64,000 nt of DNA. Origin: Cryobacterium sp. MP_M3 (lineage in GTDB: Bacteria > Actinomycetota > Actinomycetes > Actinomycetales > Microbacteriaceae). The translations under genes were made by a program, and so were the position numbers. The notes under the pieces were generated by a model that did no database searches, was not told the origin of the DNA, and worked only from the letters and a program-made list of their open reading frames with translations. Below, in pieces: positions 13,675 through 21,788 of the stretch; positions within the stretch are counted from its first letter, which is position 1, and each line of letters begins with the position of its first letter. The stretch is from assembly GCF_015752155.1 (NCBI RefSeq), contig NZ_JADOVI010000003.1, positions 1-64,000 of the forward strand, given 5' to 3'.

Positions 13675-13692
13675 TATCTTGACGTAGAGATA
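13675..13692. promoter_or_regulatory. Palindromic operator candidate upstream of acnA
   Basis: TATCTTGACGTAGAGATA on the + strand. Its outer arms (TATCT/AGATA) are perfect and the left half TATCTTGAC would pair with GTCAAGATA; two inner positions differ. It lies about 135-150 bases upstream of the acnA start in an otherwise gene-free 203-base gap, with no other nearby gene start to control. I cannot name the binding protein. Confidence 0.45.
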
Positions 13693-13744
13693 ACTCTAGC
13701 GTGACGGCTCCGGACCGGCCGCATTCCGGGCGGCATTTCCCGAA

Positions 13745-16138
13745 CTATTCACGGTCGAAGATCAGGCCGCGGCGCCGCGCGAACCGGTACATCAGTTCGA
13801 TGGCGGCAGCCCCCAGCAAGCCGACGAGGATGCCGAAGGCCAGCGCCGGGTTCGGAGACACCGAAATTGCGAAGAAGATCCGGCCGAACGGAACGGTGCA
13901 GGCGAGCACCATGGCCGCCGCCATGGACAGCACCAGCGCCAGCCGCGGCCCGGTGAGAGGCCGGGCCAGCGCGGCCAGGATCGCGAGGGAGACGAGGAAC
14001 AGGGCGACCGTGGTGACGCTTCGCGCCTCGTTCAGGTCGATCCGGTGATAGAGCGGGAGGAAGGCCGCCAGCACGGTCGCGGCGGCGATCATCCCGGTCG
14101 GCACGGCGTAGCGGATGATCCGGCGCAGCACACCGGGCGTGTAGATGCGCCGGTTCGGGGCCAGAGCCAGCACGAACGACGGGATCCCGATCGCGAGGGC
14201 GGAGACCAGGGTCAGCTGGCGCGGCAGGAACGGGAACGGCAGCGACAGGGCGGCCATCGTCAGGGCGACCAGGATGCCGTAGACCGTCTTGGACAGGAAC
14301 AGGTTCGCCACCCGCTCCACGTTGGCGATCACCCGGCGGCCGAGGGCGAGCACCTCGGGCAGCCGGTCGAACCGGTTGTCGAGCAGCACCAGCCGGGATG
14401 CAGCCTTGGTGGCGGGGGTCGCCGCGCCCATGGCGATGCCGAGGTCGGCATCCTTGATCGCCATGGCGTCGTTGACCCCGTCACCGGTCATCGCGACGGT
14501 GCGGCCCTCGGCCTGGAGGATGGCCACGGCCGTGCGTTTCTGTTCGGGGCTCACCCGGCCGAACAGGCTCGCCGTGCCGAGCGCCGTCGCAAGTGCGGCG
14601 TCATCGGGCAGGCCCGCCGCGTTCACCGTCTCCCCGGCGAGGCCGAGCCGGCGGGCGAGCGCCGCGACGGTGACGGGGTTGTCCCCGGACATCACGATCA
14701 CGCGCACTCCCTGACCCGCGAAGTAGCGGAGCGTCTCGGCGGCGTGCGGGCGCACCGATTCACGGAACACCACGAGGGCGGCCGGGGTGAGGACCTGGTC
14801 GCCCGGGTCGGCGGCGGCATCCGTCGTCAGGTCGCCGGCCAGCCTGACCAGGGCGAGGGTGCGTTCGCCGCCGGCGGCGATGTCGTTGGCCGCGGCGAGG
14901 CGGTCCGGGTGCCCGGCGAGGAGCCGCTCCGGCGCCCCGAGGAGCCAAGCGGAGGTGTCTCCCGCGTGTTCGAGCGCGACGCCGCTGTACTTCCGGGCCG
15001 AGCCGAACGGCAGCCGGGATCGCACCGTGGCCCCGTCAGCGGAGAAGTGGCCGCCGAGGACCCGGGCCGTGAGGTTGGCGGCGTCGTCGGCCCCGAACGC
15101 GCCGAGGGCCCGGCTCGCCCCGGCTTCGAGCGCCGGGTCGAGCCCGGCGTCTCGGTCGAGGACGAGCCGGTCGAAGACGAGCTCGCCGCTGGTGAGCGTG
15201 CCGGTCTTGTCGAGGCAGAGCACATCGACGCGGGCGAGCACCTCGACCGCGGCCAGCTCCTCGATCAGCACCTTGTGCCTGGCCAGCTGGATCGCGGCCA
15301 CGCCGAAGGCCAGGCTGATCAGCAGCACGAGGCCCTCCGGGATCATGCCGACGACGCTGGCCACCGCGTCGCGGAGGGCGGCGCGCCAGTCTCCGTCGCT
15401 GAAATCCGCCAGGGCTGCGATCCCGCCGTAGGTCGAGACCCGGCCGAGCAGGGTGACCACGATGACGGGCCCGAGGATCCAGGACAGCACGACGAGGATG
15501 CGGTTGGTCGCCGCCCGCAGCTCGGAGTGGACGAGGGAATGACGTTTGATCTCGGCGGTCAGCTTGTTCGCGTAGGAGGACGCACCGACGGCGGTGACGA
15601 CCCCGTAGCCGGACCCTCCCGCCACGTGCGTGCCGGACAGCAACGGGTCGCCCGCCACCTTGATCTGCGGTTCGGACTCCCCCGTGAGCATGGCCTCGTC
15701 GACGACGAGGTCGTCGCCCGCCAGGACCCGGGCGTCGGCGGGCACCTGGTCGCCCGGCCGCAGCACGAGGATGTCGTCCAGGACGACCCCGGCGAGCGGC
15801 ACGATCTGGCGCAGCCCGTCGCGCTTGACCGCGACCTCCGGCGTGGACAGGAGTGCCAGCCTGTCCAGCACGACCTTGGCCCGAACCTCCTGCACGATTC
15901 CGATCAACGCGTTCGCGACGACGACCCCGTAGAACAGGCCGTCACGCAGGTCGCCGAGGAGCAGCACGGCTGCGAAGCACACCGTGAGGATCGCGTTGAA
16001 GAGGGTGAAGACGTTCTCCCGCAGGATGTCCGCAACGGTGCGCGAGGTCGGCTGCGGCGCATCGTTGCCGCGACCGTCGGCGAGCCGCTGGGCTACCTCT
16101 GCGCCGGTGAGACCCGGAAGCTCATCGCCGGCGGCCAT
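13745..16138 (-). CDS. CtpE-like cation-transporting P-type ATPase
   Basis: A 797-residue P-type ATPase. Visible motifs in order: actuator TGES (MLTGESEPQ), M4 segment GMIPEGLVLLISLAF, phosphorylation loop CLDKTGTLTSGE, nucleotide-domain KYSGVAL, hinge VAMTGDGVNDAMAIKDADLG, and about ten TM segments. The PEGL motif in M4 replaces the CPx of heavy-metal pumps and, with the overall layout, matches mycobacterial CtpE, reported to import Ca2+. Ion specificity here is inferred by similarity only. ATG at 16138; the DUF3159 gene ends four bases upstream, so the two probably share a transcript. Confidence 0.88.
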   Translation of the reverse strand: MAAGDELPGLTGAEVAQRLADGRGNDAPQPTSRTVADILRENVFTLFNAILTVCFAAVLLLGDLRDGLFYGVVVANALIGIVQEVRAKVVLDRLALLSTPEVAVKRDGLRQIVPLAGVVLDDILVLRPGDQVPADARVLAGDDLVVDEAMLTGESEPQIKVAGDPLLSGTHVAGGSGYGVVTAVGASSYANKLTAEIKRHSLVHSELRAATNRILVVLSWILGPVIVVTLLGRVSTYGGIAALADFSDGDWRAALRDAVASVVGMIPEGLVLLISLAFGVAAIQLARHKVLIEELAAVEVLARVDVLCLDKTGTLTSGELVFDRLVLDRDAGLDPALEAGASRALGAFGADDAANLTARVLGGHFSADGATVRSRLPFGSARKYSGVALEHAGDTSAWLLGAPERLLAGHPDRLAAANDIAAGGERTLALVRLAGDLTTDAAADPGDQVLTPAALVVFRESVRPHAAETLRYFAGQGVRVIVMSGDNPVTVAALARRLGLAGETVNAAGLPDDAALATALGTASLFGRVSPEQKRTAVAILQAEGRTVAMTGDGVNDAMAIKDADLGIAMGAATPATKAASRLVLLDNRFDRLPEVLALGRRVIANVERVANLFLSKTVYGILVALTMAALSLPFPFLPRQLTLVSALAIGIPSFVLALAPNRRIYTPGVLRRIIRYAVPTGMIAAATVLAAFLPLYHRIDLNEARSVTTVALFLVSLAILAALARPLTGPRLALVLSMAAAMVLACTVPFGRIFFAISVSPNPALAFGILVGLLGAAAIELMYRFARRRGLIFDRE

Positions 16139-16142
16139 TTGG

Positions 16143-16982
16143 TCAGTCCCCGCTCGCCCCGGCAGACGTCGCGCCCGGTCGGCCCGGCGCCGGGTACACG
16201 GAGCGCACCATCAGCCAGGACACGACGAGGAGCGGGGCATACAACGGGATGCCCATGATCAGCTTGGCCGCAGCGAGCCATTCGACGTTGTTCGAGAAGT
16301 ACAGCGGGAGCTGCACGATCAGGCGGAGTGCGAACAGTGCGGCCCAGCAGAGCGTGAGCACCGTGAGCACCCGGCGTTTCGACGGGTCGTTCCGCCAGGC
16401 GATCCCGTCGTTCATCAGGAAGCCGACGGCGAGCCCGAGGACGGGCCAGCCAACCAGGGCCGACACCAGGAGGACGGTGCCATAGGCGCCATTGGTCCAG
16501 AAGCCGGGCAGGAAGGCATCCGCGGCGTTGCCGGAGAACAGGGCCAGCACGGCGCTGAAACCGGCCCCGAGGATACCGCCGATGGCCGGGGTCACGGTCT
16601 GGCGCACCGCACGGCGGAGCACCAGGAACACGACACCGATGACCACAGGGGCGATCAGGGAGAGCAGGAGCGACTGGTCGGGGACGGTGGACCGGGTGAA
16701 CGTGTAGACGATGAGGAAGACCAGGCCCGGCAGGACGGCCTCGACCAGGCCGCGAATGCCGCCCATCGCCGCGAGCAGGGCGTGGCCGCTGATCGGTTCG
16801 CCGTCGGCGGCCGAGGCGAACCCGGCGCGCCGTGCCGCCGCGGCCATCCCCTGGGCGAAGGTCTCCGAAACCGCGGGGCCGGCCGCGGAGTCCGACGTCC
16901 GGTCAGCGGCGGCCCCGGCCGGGGCATCCGCTGACGTCGACTCGACCGGGTACTCGTCTGGAGGTAGCTGGGCGTCCGTCAT
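16143..16982 (-). CDS. DUF3159 integral membrane protein
   Basis: 279 residues: about 75 disordered acidic/Ala-rich residues, then six or so TM segments (LPGLVFLIVYTF, IAPVVIGVVFLVL, GTVLLVSALVGWPVLGLAVGF and others), the DUF3159 pattern. Function unknown. The ATG at 16982 is chosen because the open frame further upstream lies over the DUF3710 gene. It sits in a left-directed run dut - DUF3710 - DUF3159 - P-type ATPase with tight spacing, a gene order shared by many actinobacteria. Confidence 0.8.
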   Translation of the reverse strand: MTDAQLPPDEYPVESTSADAPAGAAADRTSDSAAGPAVSETFAQGMAAAARRAGFASAADGEPISGHALLAAMGGIRGLVEAVLPGLVFLIVYTFTRSTVPDQSLLLSLIAPVVIGVVFLVLRRAVRQTVTPAIGGILGAGFSAVLALFSGNAADAFLPGFWTNGAYGTVLLVSALVGWPVLGLAVGFLMNDGIAWRNDPSKRRVLTVLTLCWAALFALRLIVQLPLYFSNNVEWLAAAKLIMGIPLYAPLLVVSWLMVRSVYPAPGRPGATSAGASGD

Positions 16983-17011
16983 TCGGGCGTTCTTCCTGCG
17001 GGGAGGCCGGT

Positions 17012-17641
17012 TCAGCCGTCGGTGGGCTCGGCGGCGCCGGTCGGGGTGGACGGCATCCGGAGCGGGATGAGGTCGCGGGGCGGCATCGGCGCCGACCCGC
17101 GCACGACGACGATGCTGCGGAAGAGGTCTTCGATCTGGGCGGCCGCTTCCGGGTTGACGGCGCCCTCCCCCGCGATCACGCCACGGAGGAACCACCGGGG
17201 ACCGTCGACGCCGATGAAGCGGGCCAGCCGACTCGATTCGTCAGCGCCTGAACCGGCCGCGACCGGGATCTCTGCGACGAGTTCGGGGCCGAACGGGCCC
17301 TCCCGCAGGCTGGTGGTGCCGCCCTGCTTCCCGATCTGGTCGGCGATCTGGTCGCGGATCTCGTGCCAGAGGCCGCTCGACCGCGGGGCGGCGAACGGCT
17401 GCACCTGGAGGGTCGAGCCGGCGTAGTCGAGTCCGATCGCGACGACCCGCTTGCTGCCCTCTTCGATCTCGAGGCGCAGGTGGAGGCCCTCGCGGGGAAG
17501 GATCTTCACGCCGCCGAGGTCGACGTACGGTCGCACGGGGTTCGCCTCGATCTCGTCGAGGGGACCTTCGGTCTCACGGTCTTCCGGTGCCGACTTGGCA
17601 AATGATTCCGGGAATTCTTCCGGTTCCACGATGTCACTCAC
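17012..17641 (-). CDS. DUF3710 domain-containing protein
   Basis: A 209-residue soluble protein. An acidic N-terminus is followed by a beta-rich core with the family segments YVDLGGVKILPREGL and GPRWFLRGVIAGEGA. No enzyme motif can be named. The GTG start overlaps the dut stop (GTGA), so the two are translationally coupled. DUF3710 beside dut is a recurrent actinobacterial pair, but no function has been assigned that I know of. Confidence 0.82.
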   Translation of the reverse strand: MSDIVEPEEFPESFAKSAPEDRETEGPLDEIEANPVRPYVDLGGVKILPREGLHLRLEIEEGSKRVVAIGLDYAGSTLQVQPFAAPRSSGLWHEIRDQIADQIGKQGGTTSLREGPFGPELVAEIPVAAGSGADESSRLARFIGVDGPRWFLRGVIAGEGAVNPEAAAQIEDLFRSIVVVRGSAPMPPRDLIPLRMPSTPTGAAEPTDG

Positions 17642-18129
17642 GGGGTGTCTCCTGATTCTGGGGTGCCGGCCGGCCCTGCGGCGGCGGCACTCTTCCGGCC
17701 GAGCCCGGTCGATCCGAATCCGCCTTCCCCGCGCTGGCTGCCTGGCAGCCGCTCGACGGGGATGAAGGAGGCCCGGGCGACGGGCATGATGATGAGCTGC
17801 GCGATGCGATCGCCGACGGCGATCGGGAATGCGGCAGAAGTATCGGTGTTGAGCAGCGTCACCTTGATCTCGCCGCGATAGCCGGCGTCCACGGTGCCCG
17901 GCGCATTGACGATGGTGATTCCGTGCTTCACGGCGAGCCCGCTCCGGGGCACCACGAACGCGGCGTAACCATCGGGCAGCGCGATGGCGACACCGGTTCC
18001 GACCAGGGCACGTTCACCGGGGGCCAGGATGAGCGCCTCCGAGGAATGCAGGTCTGCCCCGGCATCGCCCGGATGCGCATAATTCGGGAGGACGGACGCG
18101 GTAATCAGGACTTCGACGCTTTCTGCCAC
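17638..18129 (-). CDS. dut: dUTP diphosphatase (dUTPase)
   Basis: Hydrolyses dUTP to dUMP and pyrophosphate, preventing uracil incorporation and supplying dTMP synthesis. All five trimeric-dUTPase motifs are present in order: GDAGADLHS, VPRSGLAVKHG, GTVDAGYRGEIKV (catalytic Asp), VGDRIAQLI, and RGEGGFGSTG (C-terminal P-loop-like motif closing the active site). 163 residues, with an extra Ala/Gly-rich tail after motif 5. First gene of the dut-DUF3710 operon, divergent from the DUF3093 gene with only 38 bases between starts. Confidence 0.95.
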   Translation of the reverse strand: MAESVEVLITASVLPNYAHPGDAGADLHSSEALILAPGERALVGTGVAIALPDGYAAFVVPRSGLAVKHGITIVNAPGTVDAGYRGEIKVTLLNTDTSAAFPIAVGDRIAQLIIMPVARASFIPVERLPGSQRGEGGFGSTGLGRKSAAAAGPAGTPESGDTP

Positions 18130-18167
18130 GTGTCGAGGCTAGTGCAGAAGTCTGATCGAATAGAGCC

Positions 18168-18623
18168 ATGCCTGAATATCGCGAAAAACTCTGGGCGTCA
18201 CCTGCGCCTTACGTCGCCACAGCACTGGTCATCCCCGCAAGCATCCTCGTCTTCGCGCCGATTTCGATGCTTGCCGGAATCATCATCGCCGCCTGCCTGT
18301 ATGCCGCCTGTGTCCTGACCCTGGTGCTCACCTCGCCCGTCGTCGAGGTGAAGGACGGGGTGGTGACGGCCGGGAAGGCAAGTATCGCGACCGACCTGGT
18401 CGGCGAGGCCGCCGCGTTCGAAGGCGCGGAGGCGACGCTGGAGCGGGGGCGCCGGCTCGATGCCCGCGCGTGGCTGCTCATCCGTGGCTGGGTCGGCCCG
18501 GTCGTGCGCATTCCGATCGAGGATGCGACCGACCCCGCGCCGTACTGGCTGGTGTCGACTCGCCATCCACAGAAATTGGCCGCCGCGATCAATGGATCGC
18601 GACGGCCAGCATCAAGTAACTAA
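18168..18623 (+). CDS. DUF3093 membrane protein
   Basis: 151 residues. Two hydrophobic segments (about residues 15-55: ALVIPASILVFAPISMLAG and CLYAACVLTLVL) are followed by a cytoplasmic domain with RRLDARAWLLIRGWVGPVVR and YWLVSTRHPQKLAAAI, the family signature. Function unknown. It is divergent from dut, and its stop is only six bases from the convergent DUF4193 stop. This dut/DUF3093/DUF4193 neighbourhood is conserved in actinobacteria. Confidence 0.83.
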   Translation: MPEYREKLWASPAPYVATALVIPASILVFAPISMLAGIIIAACLYAACVLTLVLTSPVVEVKDGVVTAGKASIATDLVGEAAAFEGAEATLERGRRLDARAWLLIRGWVGPVVRIPIEDATDPAPYWLVSTRHPQKLAAAINGSRRPASSN

Positions 18624-18629
18624 GCGCGC

Positions 18630-18923
18630 TTAGGCGTCGCACTCCAGGCAGACCGGACCGAGCTTGGTCTCGTGCGACATCTGCGAGCGGTGCTTCACGA
18701 GGAAGCACTCAACGCAGGTGAATTCGTCGGCCTGCGGAGGCAGGACGACGACATCGAGGTCGAGGTCGGACAGATCGGCGCCGGGAAGATCGAAACCACC
18801 CGGGTTGTCTGAGTCGTCGACATCCACGACTCCGGACATCTTGTCGGGTACGCGCTCCTTGAGGGCCTCAATCGACTCAGAGTCGTCTTCGGTCTTTCGC
18901 GGCGCGTCGTAATCGGTTGCCAT
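18630..18923 (-). CDS. DUF4193 zinc-ribbon-like small protein
   Basis: 97 residues beginning MATDYDAPRK, the typical DUF4193 start. The acidic middle is followed by FTCVECFLVKHRSQ and LGPVCLECDA, two CxxC pairs that should form a zinc ribbon. No experimental role is known to me. An ATG two codons upstream (18929) is possible, but the family start is at 18923. It faces DUF3093 convergently and is divergent from sepH. Confidence 0.87.
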   Translation of the reverse strand: MATDYDAPRKTEDDSESIEALKERVPDKMSGVVDVDDSDNPGGFDLPGADLSDLDLDVVVLPPQADEFTCVECFLVKHRSQMSHETKLGPVCLECDA

Positions 18924-19120
18924 ACCCATCCATTTCTTTGTCGCCGATAAACGAAATCGGCGGGCATAGTTTCCAACAATCCCGACGGAATAGCAAACTA
19001 CGCGCCGTCCGTGTTCACCGGCACAGTCATCAACTTGCGGCACGCCCGGCGTATTCCCCGGAAAAGCGGTGATTGCATGGCAGTCTTGGCGACATCAGTG
19101 ATCGCGAGAGGGCTTTCGAG
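18924..19120. other. Divergent promoter region, DUF4193 / sepH
   Basis: 197 bases between the two divergent starts. It must carry promoters in both directions. I see no clear operator, RNA gene or credible reading frame in it. Confidence 0.4.
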
Positions 19121-20203
19121 ATGCAGGAATTGAAAGTTATCGGAGTTGAGAACGGCGCGCTGCTTGCAGCGAGCGAGGATGGTGACCGGTTCAGGATCCC
19201 CATCGACGAGGTTCTCCAGTCCCGGCTTCGCCAAACCCAGACCGAGTCGACGTCTGGCCCGAAGTTGTCCCCACGCGAGGTGCAGGCGCACATCCGCTCG
19301 GGCATGTCAGCCGAGGACGTTGCCGCCGTGACCGGCGCACCCCTCGACTTCGTTCGCCGCTTCGAGGGGCCTGTCGTCGCCGAGCGCGAGTACATCGTGT
19401 CCTGTGCGCTGAGCGTGCCCGTGCACACGGCCATCGACCCTGACCCGCTCGAGGGCGGCGCCAACTTCGGCAGCGTCATCCGCGAACGCCTCGCGTCGCT
19501 CGGCGCCACCAATGAACGCTGGGCCAGCTGGAAAGAGCCGGGCGCCGGCTGGATCGTGAAGCTCGCCTTCACCGCCGACGACATCGACCACGATGCGCGC
19601 TGGGGCTTCGAACCGAAGAAGAACTCCCTCTCGCCGGTCGGCAACGAGGCCATCGCGCTCTCCCAGCAGGGCGAGCTCAAGGGTGCGCTCATCCCCCGCC
19701 TGCGCGCCGTCGGCGCCGAGACGAGCGCGGCCGACGTGTCCCGCTTCGACAGCGGAGCGTTCACGTTCAAGGAGTCGCTGGCCGACGACCTGCTCGCCGA
19801 CACCGCGCCGCTGCTGGACCCGATCCCCTACTCGCGCCCGGCCGGAACGACGGATGCCGTCTCCAAGGCCGCGATCAAGCGCGCCGCCGAGCCGCCCCAG
19901 AGCCTGAGCGAAACCGCTGACCTCCTCGAATCCCTCCGTCGCCGGAGAGGCGAGCGGGAAGCCGCCGTGTTCGAGCATGACGAGGCCCCCGTGGTGCCGT
20001 CGCAGGGCATGCGACTGCTGGAGGCCCCGGCCCTGGCGCCCGCCGTCGAGCCGGCCACCGATCCGTCCAGGAATGCCTGGTCGAGCCAGGCCGCCACCGG
20101 TCAGCCCCGCAATACCGGCAGCCACGGCAAACGCGGCCGGGCCTCGATGCCCAGCTGGGACGAGATCGTCTTCGGCGCGCGCACGGACGACGACCTCGCC
20201 TGA
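19121..20203 (+). CDS. sepH: Septation protein SepH
   Basis: SepH is an actinobacterial FtsZ-binding protein that promotes assembly of division septa. The N-terminal DUF3071 domain starts at the canonical MQELKVIGVENGALLAASED; an HTH-like segment (SPREVQAHIRSGMSAEDVAAVTG, about residues 50-72) follows, then VRRFEGPVVAEREYIV. The rest is low-complexity, Pro/Ala-rich, ending in the short conserved tail PSWDEIVFGAR. The ATG at 19121 is chosen over an earlier frame start because it gives the family N-terminus and has GAGAGGG at proper distance. 360 residues. Confidence 0.92.
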   Translation: MQELKVIGVENGALLAASEDGDRFRIPIDEVLQSRLRQTQTESTSGPKLSPREVQAHIRSGMSAEDVAAVTGAPLDFVRRFEGPVVAEREYIVSCALSVPVHTAIDPDPLEGGANFGSVIRERLASLGATNERWASWKEPGAGWIVKLAFTADDIDHDARWGFEPKKNSLSPVGNEAIALSQQGELKGALIPRLRAVGAETSAADVSRFDSGAFTFKESLADDLLADTAPLLDPIPYSRPAGTTDAVSKAAIKRAAEPPQSLSETADLLESLRRRRGEREAAVFEHDEAPVVPSQGMRLLEAPALAPAVEPATDPSRNAWSSQAATGQPRNTGSHGKRGRASMPSWDEIVFGARTDDDLA

Positions 20204-20243
20204 GCACTGGCGGTAAACCTGCCAACGGAGTTATTGTTCTGTA

Positions 20244-20259
20244 TCGAACATACGTTCGA
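20244..20259. promoter_or_regulatory. LexA (SOS) box
   Basis: TCGAACATACGTTCGA, a perfect 16-base palindrome outside its four central bases. It matches the Bacillus/actinobacterial LexA consensus (core CGAAC-N4-GTTCG). It lies seven bases upstream of the DUF6504 start codon, overlapping the expected promoter core, so LexA binding should block transcription of this gene and probably of the AlkZ-like gene after it. Confidence 0.85.
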
Positions 20260-20265
20260 TTCGGG

Positions 20266-20577
20266 ATGGTAATGAGGTGGTGCCCCTTGCCCAGGGTGGA
20301 CGAACCGATCAGGGTCTGGACGAGTGCTGTCGGAGAACCGCAGCGGATGGTCTGGCGCGCGCGCCGGTTCCGGGTGACGGACACTCCGACGGCCCTCGTG
20401 GGAACCTGCGACTGGTGGCGGCCGTTCTCGCCGCACGACTTCGGCATCGGGCATCCGCCGCTCCGGATCGCGGGCTGGCGGTTCCAGGCCACCGCCGACG
20501 ACGGCGAAACCCATGTTTTCGATGTCGAGCACGGCGAGACCGACGCGGACTGGCAATTGCTGCGCACGTTCGATTAG
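20266..20577 (+). CDS. DUF6504 family protein, SOS-boxed
   Basis: 103 residues with no membrane segment. The core VDEPIRVWTSAVGEPQRMVWRARRFRV...CDWWRP resembles DUF6504, a small family that in many actinobacteria is found near imuB/dnaE2 translesion-synthesis genes (recalled, not checked). Here it stands without them but directly behind a LexA box. Possible starts are ATG 20266, ATG 20272 and GTG 20296; the homologous core begins near the last. The biochemical role is unknown. The next gene starts 19 bases after its stop on the same strand. Confidence 0.65.
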   Translation: MVMRWCPLPRVDEPIRVWTSAVGEPQRMVWRARRFRVTDTPTALVGTCDWWRPFSPHDFGIGHPPLRIAGWRFQATADDGETHVFDVEHGETDADWQLLRTFD

Positions 20578-20596
20578 CGTCCGGCATACTGATCCG

Positions 20597-21784
20597 ATGG
20601 CACTGACCGCCTCCGCTGGTGACATCGTCCGGCTGCGCCTGGTCCGGCACGGCCTCGGCCCCGTCACCGGCGGCTCGCCGGACGGGCCTGTCGCGGTCGT
20701 CGAGCGACTCCTCGCCCTGCAGGCGCAGGACTTCACGGCCGCCCGGTGGGCCATCGGCGTTCGGGCGCCCGGATCATCCGCCGACGACGTGCGCCGGGCG
20801 ATCGACGACGCCCAGATCGTGCGGTCCTGGCCGATGCGCGGCACCCTCCATTTCGTGCCGGCGGCGGACCTGGGCTGGATGCTCGGCCTGACGGCCCCGA
20901 GGGTGCTGGCCGGGATGAGAACCCGCCGCGGTCAACTCGACCTGGACGAGGCGACCCTCGAACAGGCGAGAGGCGCTGCCCTGTCCTCCCTCGCCGAGGG
21001 CCGGCAACTCTCCCGGGCCGGTTTCCTCGCCGCCCTCGAGTCGGCCGGGATCAGCACGGCCGACCAGCGCGGCTACCACCTGATCGCCTACCTCGCCCTG
21101 ACCGGCACGATCTGCTGGGGCAGGCAGGTCGGCTCGCAGCAGATGCTGGTGCTGCTGGACGCGTGGGTGCGCACGCCACGACGGATGGAGCGCGACGAGG
21201 CCCTGGGCGAGTTCGTGCTGCGCTATTTCTCCGGCCACGGGCCGGCGACCGTGCAGGACTTCGTCTGGTGGTCCCAGCTCACCGTCGCCGAAGCCCGGGT
21301 CGGTCTCCTGGTTGCTCGCGACCGACTGGTCGAACTGGAGGTGGACGGCATCACACACTACTGGGCCGCTGCGGCCGACACCGGCGAGACCGGTCATCCA
21401 CCGGAGCAACGCACGCAGGTGCTCGCGCTGCCCGGTTTCGACGAATACCTGCTCGGCTATCGCCACCGCGGATTCGCGGTCGCCGACGCCGACTTCCCGC
21501 GGGTGGTGCCCGGCAAGAACGGGATCTTCCTGCCGCTCGTCCTGGTGAACGGCCGGGTGGCCGGCACCTGGCGTCGGGAGTCCGGCCGGTCCGCGAGCCC
21601 GGGCTACGAGGCCATCGCGTTCACCAGACTGACGGAGCGTCAGCGCACCGGGTTCGACCGGGCAGTCCAGGAGTACACCCGCTTCTTCCAGCCTGACGGC
21701 GCCCCGGCGACCCCCGGACCGGGCGAACCTCCGGAACACGTCGAACGGCCCGGACTGCCGGAGGGCCCGCTCGCGCTACCCTGA
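20597..21784 (+). CDS. AlkZ-like winged-helix (HTH_42) protein, putative DNA glycosylase
   Basis: 395 residues of the HTH_42/AlkZ superfamily. Family members include AlkZ and YcaQ, glycosylases that unhook alkylated bases or interstrand crosslinks. The motif LLALQAQDF holds Q42-x-Q44, matching the QxQ catalytic motif described for AlkZ. Other family landmarks are RSWPMRGTLHFVPA, RYFSGHGPATVQDFVWWS and LPGFDEYLLGYRHR. The ATG at 20597 gives the family N-terminus. The C-terminal 25 residues are Pro-rich and probably disordered. Spacing from the LexA-boxed DUF6504 gene suggests damage-inducible co-expression; glycosylase activity itself is inferred. Confidence 0.75.
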   Translation: MALTASAGDIVRLRLVRHGLGPVTGGSPDGPVAVVERLLALQAQDFTAARWAIGVRAPGSSADDVRRAIDDAQIVRSWPMRGTLHFVPAADLGWMLGLTAPRVLAGMRTRRGQLDLDEATLEQARGAALSSLAEGRQLSRAGFLAALESAGISTADQRGYHLIAYLALTGTICWGRQVGSQQMLVLLDAWVRTPRRMERDEALGEFVLRYFSGHGPATVQDFVWWSQLTVAEARVGLLVARDRLVELEVDGITHYWAAAADTGETGHPPEQRTQVLALPGFDEYLLGYRHRGFAVADADFPRVVPGKNGIFLPLVLVNGRVAGTWRRESGRSASPGYEAIAFTRLTERQRTGFDRAVQEYTRFFQPDGAPATPGPGEPPEHVERPGLPEGPLALP

Positions 21785-21788
21785 GCAA

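Noticed and set aside
14045..16258. 737-codon + strand frame antisense to the P-type ATPase
   Set aside because: All ATPase motifs are in the minus-strand frame; this one has only low-complexity charged residues.
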